From assembly GCF_017573545.1 (NCBI RefSeq), contig NZ_JAGEOK010000010.1, positions 124,001 through 188,000 on the forward strand: a DNA stretch of 64,000 bases, written 5' to 3'. Source of the DNA: Actinomadura nitritigenes. GTDB lineage: Bacteria; Actinomycetota; Actinomycetes; Streptosporangiales; Streptosporangiaceae. Positions within the stretch are counted from its first letter, which is position 1. Each line of letters begins with the position of its first letter. Under the pieces are notes generated by a model that was not told the DNA's origin, did no database searches, and saw only the letters and a list, made by a program, of their open reading frames with translations. The position numbers and the translations under genes were made by a program. This document shows positions 15,339 through 23,175 of this stretch, piece by piece.

Positions 15339-16427
15339 ATGACCACCCTCGCGCCCGGGGCCGCGCCCGCCCGCAGGGCCGGCGCCTTCCACGCGCTGAC
15401 CGTGGCGGCGGTCGACCGCCTCTGCGAGGACGCCGCCGCGATCACCTTCGCCGTCCCGGACGGCCTGCGCGACGCCTACGCGTTCCGGGCCGGCCAGTCC
15501 CTCACCCTGCGCCGCTTCGTCGACGGGCGGGAGGAGCGCCGCTCGTACTCGATCTGCGCGCCCGCCGGCGCCGCGCCGCGTATCGGCGTCCGCGAGATCC
15601 CGGGCGGGCTGTTCTCGTCCTGGCTCGTGAACGAGGTCGCGCCGGGCACGCGCATCGAGGTGCAGACCCCGAGCGGCTCCTGGCAGGCGGACCCGGCGGC
15701 GGGCGAGCGGCACCTGTGCATCGCCGCCGGCTCCGGCATCACCCCGATGCTGTCGGTCGCCTCGACGGTGCTCGCCCACCCCGGCGCGCAGGTGTCGCTG
15801 CTGTACGGCAACCGGACGAGCCGCACCGTGATGTTCACCGAGGAGCTCGGCGACCTGAAGAACCGGTACGGGCCGCGGTTCCAGCTGGTCCACGTGCTGT
15901 CCCGCGAGCCGCGCGACGCCGAACTGTTCTCCGGCCGCCTCGACGGCGACCGCCTCGCCCGGCTGCTCACCGGCCTGGTGCCCGCGGAGGTCTTCGACCA
16001 CGTCTGGATCTGCGGGCCGCTCCAGATGGTCGAGGACGCGCGGAAGGTCCTCGCCGACCTCGCCGTCCCCGCGCCGGTGCACGTCGAGCTGTTCTATGTC
16101 GACGCCCCTCCGCCGCAGCCGAGGCGCGCCGACGACGCCCTGGCCGGTGCCACGACCGAGCTGACGGTCGTGCTCGACGGCCTGCGCACGACGTCGCGGG
16201 TGTCCCGCGAGACGACGATCCTGGAGGGCGCCCAGCGGACCCGGGGCGACCTGCCGTTCGCCTGCAAGGGCGGCGTCTGCGGGACGTGCCGTGCCCGCGT
16301 CCGCGAGGGGGAGGCCGACATGCGCCGCAACTACGCCCTCGAACCGTCCGAGGTCGACGCCGGGTTCGTTCTGACCTGCCAGTCGTTCCCGGCCGGCGAC
16401 ACCGTCACCGTCGACTACGACGCCTGA
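15339..16427 (+). CDS. paaE: PaaE, NADPH-dependent reductase of phenylacetyl-CoA epoxidase
   Basis: A 362-residue electron-transfer protein. The FAD-binding barrel has RSYSICAP, the NAD(P)-binding part has AAGSGITPMLSV and CGPLQMVEDA, and the C-terminal plant-type ferredoxin domain has cysteines 309, 314, 317 and 347 (CKGGVCGTC...C) for a 2Fe-2S cluster. It moves electrons from NADPH to the PaaA di-iron centre. It starts one base after the paaD stop and is the last gene of the operon. Confidence 0.94.
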   Translation: MTTLAPGAAPARRAGAFHALTVAAVDRLCEDAAAITFAVPDGLRDAYAFRAGQSLTLRRFVDGREERRSYSICAPAGAAPRIGVREIPGGLFSSWLVNEVAPGTRIEVQTPSGSWQADPAAGERHLCIAAGSGITPMLSVASTVLAHPGAQVSLLYGNRTSRTVMFTEELGDLKNRYGPRFQLVHVLSREPRDAELFSGRLDGDRLARLLTGLVPAEVFDHVWICGPLQMVEDARKVLADLAVPAPVHVELFYVDAPPPQPRRADDALAGATTELTVVLDGLRTTSRVSRETTILEGAQRTRGDLPFACKGGVCGTCRARVREGEADMRRNYALEPSEVDAGFVLTCQSFPAGDTVTVDYDA

Positions 16428-16490
16428 CCGGAGCAGAAGGCGACGGCCAGGCCGTCCACTGCCGGGGGTGTCGGGGCGTCCTTCAGGGAG

Positions 16491-17141
16491 TCACCGATCT
16501 CTCCGGTCCGGTGGCGTCTCGTGGCGGGCGAGGCCGTCGAAGGCCAGGGCGGTGACGGCGTCGGCGACGGTCGCCGTGTCGTAGGCGCCGTCCGGCCGGT
16601 ACCACTCGACCAGCGAGTTCACCATGCCGAACAGCAGCCGGCTCACCAGCGCCGGCGGCACGTCCCCGCGCAGCGCGCCCTCGGCGACGGCGTCCGCGAC
16701 GAGCTCGGCGAGGCGGTCGTCCAGCCACCGGCGCCGCTCCAGCGCGGCCAGCTCCACCTCGCTGTTGCCCCTGACCCGCAGCAGGAGCGTGACGGACGGC
16801 CGGTGCGCGACGAGGACCTCGACGCTGCGCCGCACCACCGCGCGCAACCGGCCGTAGGCGGTCGTCCCCTCCCGCTCGCGGGACGCCTCCGTGACGGCGG
16901 CGGTGAGCTCGTCGAGGGCGTCGTCCAGCGCCAGGCCGAGCAGCTGCTCCTTGCCCGCGACGTGGTGGTAGATGGCGGGCTTGGTGAGGCCGAGCTCCCT
17001 CGCCAGGTCGCCCATGCTGGTGGCGTCGTAGCCCTTGCGGTTGAACAGCTCCACGGCGGCGCGCAGGATCGCCGCCTGGTCGTGGCCGGGACGGCCGCGC
17101 CGGCGGCGCGGAGAGGATGCTTCCGGACCGGTCGTCGCCAC
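16491..17141 (-). CDS. TetR-family regulator, candidate PaaR
   Basis: A 216-residue TetR-type repressor: basic N-terminus RRRRGRPGHD, helix-turn-helix AAVELFNRKGYDATSMGDLA then RELGLTKPAIYHHVAGKEQLL, and an all-helical ligand domain of normal length with VSRLLFGMVNSLVEWYRPDG. This recognition helix pattern occurs in regulators of acyl-CoA catabolism that respond to CoA thioesters. It lies convergent and adjacent to paaE, and a TetR-type site stands before paaA, so I infer it is the phenylacetyl-CoA-responsive repressor. The alternative is control of the next MFS genes, but those have their own TetR. Confidence 0.8.
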   Translation of the reverse strand: MATTGPEASSPRRRRGRPGHDQAAILRAAVELFNRKGYDATSMGDLARELGLTKPAIYHHVAGKEQLLGLALDDALDELTAAVTEASREREGTTAYGRLRAVVRRSVEVLVAHRPSVTLLLRVRGNSEVELAALERRRWLDDRLAELVADAVAEGALRGDVPPALVSRLLFGMVNSLVEWYRPDGAYDTATVADAVTALAFDGLARHETPPDRRDR

Positions 17142-17153
17142 GACCGCAGCATC

Positions 17154-18803
17154 TCACGGACGGTCCGGACGGCCCGCCGCCGTGCCGCCGCGCATCACTG
17201 CGCGCGGTGATGCCCCGGACCGGTCGGCCGCCGAACCCGGGGGGTCCGATTCGACGAGCCGGGGCCCTCGGCCGGCGGTGGCGTCCGGACGCCGGGGCCT
17301 GAGGAGGATCCAGGCGGCGGCGGCCGTGGCCAGCAGGACGGCGGCGCCGACGCCGGCGGTGCAGCGCAGGCCCGCGGCGAAGGCGTCGCGGGCCGCCGCC
17401 ATGAGCGCCCGGCCCTCGGGACCGCCGAGGGCGGCGGCGGCCCGGGCGGCGCCGCCGATCGAGTCGTGCGCCGCCGCGGCGGCGCCGGCGGGGACCCCGT
17501 CCGGGGTCGCGAAGCCGCGGTAGACGCCGGTGGTGATCGACCCGAGCAGCGCGATGCCGAGCGCGGCGCCGAGCTCGTAGGCCGTCTCGGAGACCGCGGA
17601 CGCGGCCCCCGCCTGCTCCTTCGGCACCAGGGAGACGATCATGTCGGACGTCGTCGCGAAGGCGAACCCGGCACCGGCCCCGGCGAGCAGCAGCGCCGCG
17701 AACAGCAGCGCGTAGCCGGTGCCGGCGTGCAGGCCGGCGAGCAGCGCCAGGCCGAGGCCCATGGCCGCGAGCCCGCCGGCGACGACGGCGCGGACCGACG
17801 TCCGCCGCACGGCCGCCGCCGCGAGCAGCCCGGTGACGATGGAGCCGATGGTGGCGGGCAGCTCGGCCAGCCCCGCCTCGAGCGGCGAGCGGCCCTGGAC
17901 GAGCTGGAAGAACTGCGAGAGGAAGAACACCAGCCCCGCGAGTCCGAGCACGGCGAGCAGGTCGGCGCCGACGGCCGTGCTGAAGCCGCGGTCGCGGAAC
18001 AGCCGGACGTCGATCAGCGGCGAGGCCAGGGTCCGCTGCCGGCGGACGAACCAGGCGAGGGCGGTGACGCCCGCGACGGCGGCCGCGCCGGCCTGCGCGG
18101 ACCAGCCGTGCGCCGCGGCCTCCTTGATCGCGTAGACCGTCCCGATCATGCCGACGAGGGACAGCGCGGCGCTCGGCAGGTCCCACGGCCCCGGCGACGG
18201 GTCCTTCGACTCCGGGAGCAGCCGGGCGCCCGCCACGACCAGCACCGCCATCACCGGCAGGTTGATCAGGAAGACCGAGCCCCACCAGAAGCGCTCCAGC
18301 AGCAGGCCGCCCACCAGGGGGCCGACGGCGGCGCCCGCCGAGACGCCGGAGGCCCAGATCCCGATGGCCATGGAACGTTCCCGCGCGTCGGTGAAGATGT
18401 TCCGGATCAGCGCCAGCGTCGACGGCATCAGGGTCGCGCCCGCCACGCCCATCAGGGCGCGGGCCGCGATGAGCAGCTCCGGGCCGGTGGCGTAGGCGTT
18501 GAGCACCGAGACGGCGCCGAACGCGGCGGCGCCCGCGAGCAGCAGCCGCTTGCGCCCGATGCGGTCGCCGAGGCCGCCCATCGAGACCAGCAGGCCGGCG
18601 ATGACGAACGAGTAGACGTCGCCGATCCACAGCAGCTGGGCGCCGGACGGCCGGAGGTCCTCGCTGATGAACGGGGTGGCGAGCCCCAGCACGGTCGCGT
18701 CGACGGCGACCAGCAGCACGGCGAGGACGAGGACGCCGAGCGAGACCCAGCGGCCGGGGTCGCGGTCGTGCCGCACGGGCGCGTGCGGCGGCGCGGTGGT
18801 CAT
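17154..18803 (-). CDS. MFS exporter, DHA2 14-helix family
   Basis: A 549-residue transporter with about 14 hydrophobic helices beginning at residue 20. LAVLLVAVDATVLGLATPFI is the DHA2 helix 1 signature with the conserved Asp, GGLGDRIGRKRLLL is motif A, and VAGATLMPSTLALIRNIF is the helix 4-5 region of the QacA/EmrB-like group. The tail of about 60 residues is proline/glycine/arginine-rich and cytoplasmic. It follows a TetR gene by 13 bp on the same strand; the pair forms a self-regulated multidrug-export operon. Start ATG at 18803. Confidence 0.88.
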   Translation of the reverse strand: MTTAPPHAPVRHDRDPGRWVSLGVLVLAVLLVAVDATVLGLATPFISEDLRPSGAQLLWIGDVYSFVIAGLLVSMGGLGDRIGRKRLLLAGAAAFGAVSVLNAYATGPELLIAARALMGVAGATLMPSTLALIRNIFTDARERSMAIGIWASGVSAGAAVGPLVGGLLLERFWWGSVFLINLPVMAVLVVAGARLLPESKDPSPGPWDLPSAALSLVGMIGTVYAIKEAAAHGWSAQAGAAAVAGVTALAWFVRRQRTLASPLIDVRLFRDRGFSTAVGADLLAVLGLAGLVFFLSQFFQLVQGRSPLEAGLAELPATIGSIVTGLLAAAAVRRTSVRAVVAGGLAAMGLGLALLAGLHAGTGYALLFAALLLAGAGAGFAFATTSDMIVSLVPKEQAGAASAVSETAYELGAALGIALLGSITTGVYRGFATPDGVPAGAAAAAHDSIGGAARAAAALGGPEGRALMAAARDAFAAGLRCTAGVGAAVLLATAAAAWILLRPRRPDATAGRGPRLVESDPPGSAADRSGASPRAVMRGGTAAGRPDRP

Positions 18804-18816
18804 GGTCGCACCGTCC

Positions 18817-19374
18817 TCAGGGGTGCCCGGGGGTGCGGCGCTCGACGCCGCCCAGCAGCAGCCCGGTGATCATCGCCGTGTAGTCGCGGGGCGCGGTCCT
18901 GCCGGTCTGGATCGTCCAGGCGGCGGAGGCGATGAGCCCGTACAGGGCCTCGGTGAGCCAGGCGGGGGAGAGGTCGATGCGGAACTCGCCGGACTCCTGG
19001 CCGCGCCGGAACAGCGCGGCGACGCGCGCGTCGAGCCGTTCCCAGCCCGCGTTGACCCCCTCGCCCTCGAACAGCTGGTTCTCGGTCGCGAGGAAGGCGA
19101 GGAAGGCCGCGACCGGGCGGCTGGCCTCGACCAGCCGCACCAGCGCGTCGGTGGCGGTGCCCTCCTCGGGGCGGGCCTCGTCCATCACCGCCTCCAGGCG
19201 GCGCAGGCCCAGCTCCTCGAGCGCGCGGACGAGGCCGTCCCGCCCCGCGAAGTGGCGGTGCAGGGTGGCGCGGCTGATCCCGGCGGCCTGCGCGATCTCG
19301 TCCTGGGTGGCGGTCGCCTTGCGGGACAGCAGCTCCGCCGCGTCGGCGAGGATCCGCTCACGGTCGAAGGTCAT
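18817..19374 (-). CDS. TetR-family regulator of the MFS exporter
   Basis: A 185-residue TetR protein with the DNA-binding part at residues 5-50 (ILADAAELLSRKATATQDEI then AQAAGISRATLHRHFAGRDG) and a C-terminal helical pocket. It is the first gene of a two-gene operon with the MFS transporter. An inverted repeat that includes the start codon region points to autorepression. Start ATG at 19374; the transcript is probably almost leaderless or the operator overlaps the ribosome site. Confidence 0.85.
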   Translation of the reverse strand: MTFDRERILADAAELLSRKATATQDEIAQAAGISRATLHRHFAGRDGLVRALEELGLRRLEAVMDEARPEEGTATDALVRLVEASRPVAAFLAFLATENQLFEGEGVNAGWERLDARVAALFRRGQESGEFRIDLSPAWLTEALYGLIASAAWTIQTGRTAPRDYTAMITGLLLGGVERRTPGHP

Positions 19375-19412
19375 GAGACGATGCTACCTCGAATGAGACA
19401 TCATCGTCTCAT
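19373..19412. promoter_or_regulatory. TetR operator of the 18.8-19.4 kb operon
   Basis: ATGAGAC-N6-GTCTCAT (19393-19412) is a perfect 7-bp-arm palindrome, and a third half-site ATGAGACGATG (19373-19383) pairs over 11 bases with CATCGTCTCAT (19402-19412). The third half-site overlaps the start codon of the TetR gene. AT content is well above the neighbourhood. Confidence 0.7.
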
Positions 19413-19464
19413 ATGAGTGGCTCGCGTCACTCCCGCCCGGGTTCCGGGCGGGGTGCGAGAGCGG

Positions 19465-22071
19465 TCAGGACGCGCTGCGGACGAGGTCGTGGACGGCCTC
19501 GCTCATCGTCACCGGATCGACGTCGCCGAGCGGCACGGGGTCCTGCGGCGCGCGGGCCGGGGCCGGGCCCGCCCACAGGCAGGTGATCTCCTGGTCATCG
19601 CCCTCGCCGTACATGTAGTGGCCGAGGCCGGGGCTCAGGCTCGCCACGACGTACAGGCCCGCCGGGTCGCGCCGGGCGAGCCACCCGCCGGCGAAGGCGC
19701 CCTCGGCGTCCACGGACTCCCAGCGCCCCTGCGAATGTCCCTTCGCCTTCCCGTACGGCAGGACGAGACCCTCGACACGGGCGAGCCTGCGCGCGCTCCG
19801 CTCCTCGTCCGTCAGCCGGTAGACGGGCCGTCCGAGCTGCTCGAACGGCTGCAGGATCTCGTAGTCGGCGAACAGCTCCGCCCAGGCGCCGAGGTCGTCG
19901 CCCAGCAGCAGTGGATGGGCGATGCTGATCCGGGCGTCCGGCGCCGGTGCGAAGGCGTCGTCGTCGATGTCGGCGTAGGTGCGGTCCTCGGCGACGCGGA
20001 ACGCGGTGCCGTCATCGGTGATCCACACCAGCCGGCGGACGATGTGCCCCAGCAGCGGGTGCTCGACGAACAGGCGGCGGAAGTCGTCCGGCGTCCGGCT
20101 CCGCCGGGCGATCATGGCCTTCTCCAGGCGCTTGATCTCCCGGTCGGCGATCGTCCGCAGGTCCTTGCGCAGGCCGGTGAACAGCGCGTGCGCGGCCGGG
20201 GCGAGCGCCGGATCGTCCTTCGGGCCGGGCTTGGGCGCGCTCTTGCGGACCTTCCCGTTCGCCTCCACGACCAGCGGGACGAGCTGCTGGTCGAAGGTCA
20301 CCGTGAACCGGCGCGGGCCGTAGTCCAGGACGAGCGTGCCCTTCTCGTCCAGGCCGAAGTCGGGGACGGCGCGGTCGGCGAGGTCGTCCGGCGTGATGCC
20401 GCGCGCGGCGGCGATCTCGTCGATCTTCTGCGCCGCCTTCGCCTTGAACCCCTTGTACTTGCCCTGGCGGCTCAGCTCGAACAGGTGGGCGAGGGCGACG
20501 TCGGAGCCGATCCCGGCCAGCACGTCCAGCGCCGCGACGGCCCGGGCGGACGCGCCCTCGCCCGGCCACTGCTTGATCAGCGGAGCGAGCCGCCGCACCG
20601 TCGTGTCGTCCCCGATCAGGCCGAGCTGGGCGAGCGCCCAGTTGTGCCTGGTCGGCGCGCCGAGCGCGTACCAGCGCTGGAACACCGCCCAGGAGAACTC
20701 GGCCAGCGAATGCCGGTCGCAGAAGTCCCGGACGTCCGCGGCCTCGGGCGCCTTCTTGGCGAGCAGCCCCAGCAGGCGCTTCGTCGCGTCGGCGGGAAGC
20801 GCCCGGTCCCGGTCGCGGGTGAGGATCTGCGGGAGCGAGGCCGGGTCGGCCCAGTCCGCCTTCGTGCCGCGGGCGGGCCTGCCGGTCAGCACGGCGGGCA
20901 GGTCGTCGCAGTCGGGGACGATCGGGCGCGGCAGCAGGTCCTCGGCGGCCCCCTGCGGCAGCGCGTTCGCCAGGTCGGGCCGCGCGGACAGGAGGCCCCG
21001 CACCAGCCCGGCCGCCTGCAGGCCCCGGACCGACCGCTCGTGGACGAACGGCGCCAGCGCCCGGACCGCCTCCACCGGATACCGTCCGGCCGCCTCTTCG
21101 AGCGCGGCCGGCACGCCTTTGATCCCCATATGGCCGAGCAGGACCCGGAAGAGCCTCTCGTCCGCGATCGCCAGCAGCGCCTTCAGCACGAGCGGACGCG
21201 CCTCGTCGATGCCGCGGTAGTCGTAGGCGAGGGCACGTTCGAGCAGCGGGAAGGCGTCCGCGCCCAGCCCGTCGAGCAGCGTCGCGAGCACGCCCGGCGA
21301 CACCGGCGTCCAGCCGATCCGGCCGACGTGGCCGGGGGTGGACAGCGAGCACAGCAGGTGATCGTGCCCGAGGACCGCCTGGGACCGGTCGCCGAGGGCC
21401 TCGTCCGCCCAGGCCGGCTCGGTCGGGGCCAGGTAGGAGGCCGTGCGGCGCCTCGACGGGTCGCCGCGGTGCGCCGCCAGGCGTGCGACGGCGTCGCGGT
21501 ACTCGTCCTCGGGGGCCGCGGCCAGCAGCGCGCGGAGCCGCTTCACCACGGCGTTCTCGGCGATCCACCGGTGGTCGTGGGGGTGGTCCCGGGACGTCAT
21601 GCGCCGGAGCTCGCCGCGCCATCCCTTCGGAGGAGTGGTGTAGCTGTGCATGACGACGCGGATGACGCCGTCGGGGCCCGGCCTCGCCGGCTTCGGTAGC
21701 GGGCCGAGCGCGACGGAGGACGCCTCGGTGAGCGCGCAGGCCGCGAACGCCGGGCCATGGTCCAGGACCCAGGCGTCCACGAAGGCGGCGCCGTCGACGC
21801 CGTCGAGGTGCTTCACCGCGACGGCGGCGAGGACCGCCGCGCCCGCCGGGTCGGCCACGCCGTCCAGCCAGGCCCGCACGGCCTCCCGGAGGGCGGGGTC
21901 GGTGCGCTCGTGCGCCGCCATCTCCTCGGCGATCGGGCGCGCCGCGCGGTCCCATCCGCGCGCCCGCCGTGCGGCCTTCTCGTCCAGGACGACCGTCGGC
22001 CCGGCGACGCCGCCGTGCCGGGGATGGAGGTGCTCGCGCCACTCGACCGGAATGTCCACCGTCTCGATCAT
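19465..22071 (-). CDS. DUF4132-domain protein
   Basis: An 868-residue cytoplasmic protein. The N-terminal half is helical and HEAT-like (repeated ALLAIADERLFRVLLGHMG-type helices); from about residue 400 the phrase GTKADWADPASLPQILTRDR and the LPADATKRLLGLLAKK then EFSWAVFQRWYALGAPTRHN region fit DUF4132, a domain shared with MolR-like proteins; the C-terminal part from about 590 carries a beta-rich region (GTLVLDYGPRRFTVTFDQQL) found with such proteins. Biochemical role unknown. It lacks the N-terminal WGR domain often attached to relatives. It is transcribed alone, with its promoter in the 84-bp gap shared with the divergent membrane protein gene. Confidence 0.75.
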   Translation of the reverse strand: MIETVDIPVEWREHLHPRHGGVAGPTVVLDEKAARRARGWDRAARPIAEEMAAHERTDPALREAVRAWLDGVADPAGAAVLAAVAVKHLDGVDGAAFVDAWVLDHGPAFAACALTEASSVALGPLPKPARPGPDGVIRVVMHSYTTPPKGWRGELRRMTSRDHPHDHRWIAENAVVKRLRALLAAAPEDEYRDAVARLAAHRGDPSRRRTASYLAPTEPAWADEALGDRSQAVLGHDHLLCSLSTPGHVGRIGWTPVSPGVLATLLDGLGADAFPLLERALAYDYRGIDEARPLVLKALLAIADERLFRVLLGHMGIKGVPAALEEAAGRYPVEAVRALAPFVHERSVRGLQAAGLVRGLLSARPDLANALPQGAAEDLLPRPIVPDCDDLPAVLTGRPARGTKADWADPASLPQILTRDRDRALPADATKRLLGLLAKKAPEAADVRDFCDRHSLAEFSWAVFQRWYALGAPTRHNWALAQLGLIGDDTTVRRLAPLIKQWPGEGASARAVAALDVLAGIGSDVALAHLFELSRQGKYKGFKAKAAQKIDEIAAARGITPDDLADRAVPDFGLDEKGTLVLDYGPRRFTVTFDQQLVPLVVEANGKVRKSAPKPGPKDDPALAPAAHALFTGLRKDLRTIADREIKRLEKAMIARRSRTPDDFRRLFVEHPLLGHIVRRLVWITDDGTAFRVAEDRTYADIDDDAFAPAPDARISIAHPLLLGDDLGAWAELFADYEILQPFEQLGRPVYRLTDEERSARRLARVEGLVLPYGKAKGHSQGRWESVDAEGAFAGGWLARRDPAGLYVVASLSPGLGHYMYGEGDDQEITCLWAGPAPARAPQDPVPLGDVDPVTMSEAVHDLVRSAS

Positions 22072-22155
22072 GGCCCCGGAACCTAACGGCCCCTGCCGAC
22101 ACTCTCGCCGAGGCGGCTCGGCCGCCGGCGGCGTTCCAGCGGCTAGCATCGCCGA

Positions 22156-22887
22156 ATGCCGCTGATCGCAGCCGGTCGCTTCGTCGCGTACGGGCCGTCC
22201 CACTGGGCGGTGCTCGGGGTGTTCGCGATCGGCTGCGCCGTGCTCGTGGTGCTCGGCCGCGGGCAGCGGGAGCCGGGCACGGGTCCCAGTGAGCAGGCGA
22301 AGGGCTTCGGCCGGGCGTACGCGCTGGCGATCCTGTTCGTGATGGCCGGCACGCAGGTGCACACCCTGCTGCCCCAGGAGTGGCGGATCGGCGGGTCGCT
22401 GCCTCTGCAACTGTGCGACGTGGCCTGGCTGACCGCGGCCGGCGCGCTGTGGACGCTCGGCCGCCGCTGGTACGCGCTGACCTACTACTGGGGGCTCACC
22501 CTGTCGGTGCAGGGCCTGCTCACGCCGGCGCTCAACGGCGGTGACTACCCCGACATCGACTTCCTGGCGTTCTGGGGCATGCACCTGATGATCGTGTGGG
22601 CGGCGGTGTACCTGACCTGGGGGCTGGGGATGCGGCCGGACTGGCGCTCCTACCGGTTCGCGGTCGCGGTCACCGTGGTGTGGGCCGCCGGCGCGTTCGT
22701 CTTCAACGAGATCGCCGGGACGAACTACGGGTACCTCAACGACAAGCCCACCACCGGCTCGGCGCTGGACCTGCTCGGTCCCTGGCCCTGGTACGTGCTG
22801 GCCGAGGTCGTGATCCTCCTGGCCGGCTGGGCGGCGATCACCTGGCCCTGGACGCGCGTGCGCCGGGAGCCGCCGACCGCCCGCTGA
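22156..22887 (+). CDS. YwaF-like integral membrane protein (TIGR02206 type)
   Basis: A 243-residue membrane protein with six or seven helices, starting with FVAYGPSHWAVLGVFAIGCA and containing LPLQLCDVAWLTAAGALWT, FLAFWGMHLMIVWAAVYLTW and FVFNEIAGTNYGYLNDKP; these blocks are typical of the YwaF family. No function has been established for the family. Conserved polar residues (H in GPSHW, QLCD, HLMI, NYGYLNDKP) sit in or near helices. It stands alone; the following 288-bp gap is AT-rich and belongs to the next operon. Confidence 0.8.
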   Translation: MPLIAAGRFVAYGPSHWAVLGVFAIGCAVLVVLGRGQREPGTGPSEQAKGFGRAYALAILFVMAGTQVHTLLPQEWRIGGSLPLQLCDVAWLTAAGALWTLGRRWYALTYYWGLTLSVQGLLTPALNGGDYPDIDFLAFWGMHLMIVWAAVYLTWGLGMRPDWRSYRFAVAVTVVWAAGAFVFNEIAGTNYGYLNDKPTTGSALDLLGPWPWYVLAEVVILLAGWAAITWPWTRVRREPPTAR

Positions 22888-23130
22888 GAACGCCGTCCCG
22901 CCACCCGTGATTGGACCATTCCACTGCTGGTCCGTTCCATGCCGTTCAGATTGTTATATGCGCTGAGATGTTGTTTTGTAGGGCGACAATCCACGGTCCC
23001 GGAGTGAGTGGGACATTGCGGACCAATTACAGCAAATCGAGCCTGGATCCCTGCAATCTCGGCATTCCGCGCGTCCTCTGAGAGGCGTTGTGTCAGCCTG
23101 GACACGGCTGTGGGCCCACGAGTCCGTATC

Positions 23131-23146
23131 GATCAGTTCACTGATC
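23131..23146. promoter_or_regulatory. Palindrome upstream of the conservon
   Basis: GATCAGT-TC-ACTGATC is a perfect 7-2-7 inverted repeat 30 bp before the kinase start. The gap 22888-23175 is clearly less GC-rich than its surroundings (stretches such as TTGTTATATG near 22952) and probably contains the operon promoter. Confidence 0.45.
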
Positions 23147-23175
23147 TTCGAATGTCCGACGTACCGAGGACGCCG

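Noticed and set aside
19417..21699. 760-codon plus-strand frame opposite the DUF4132 gene
   Set aside because: Antisense shadow; no recognisable domain and Arg/Val-rich composition.
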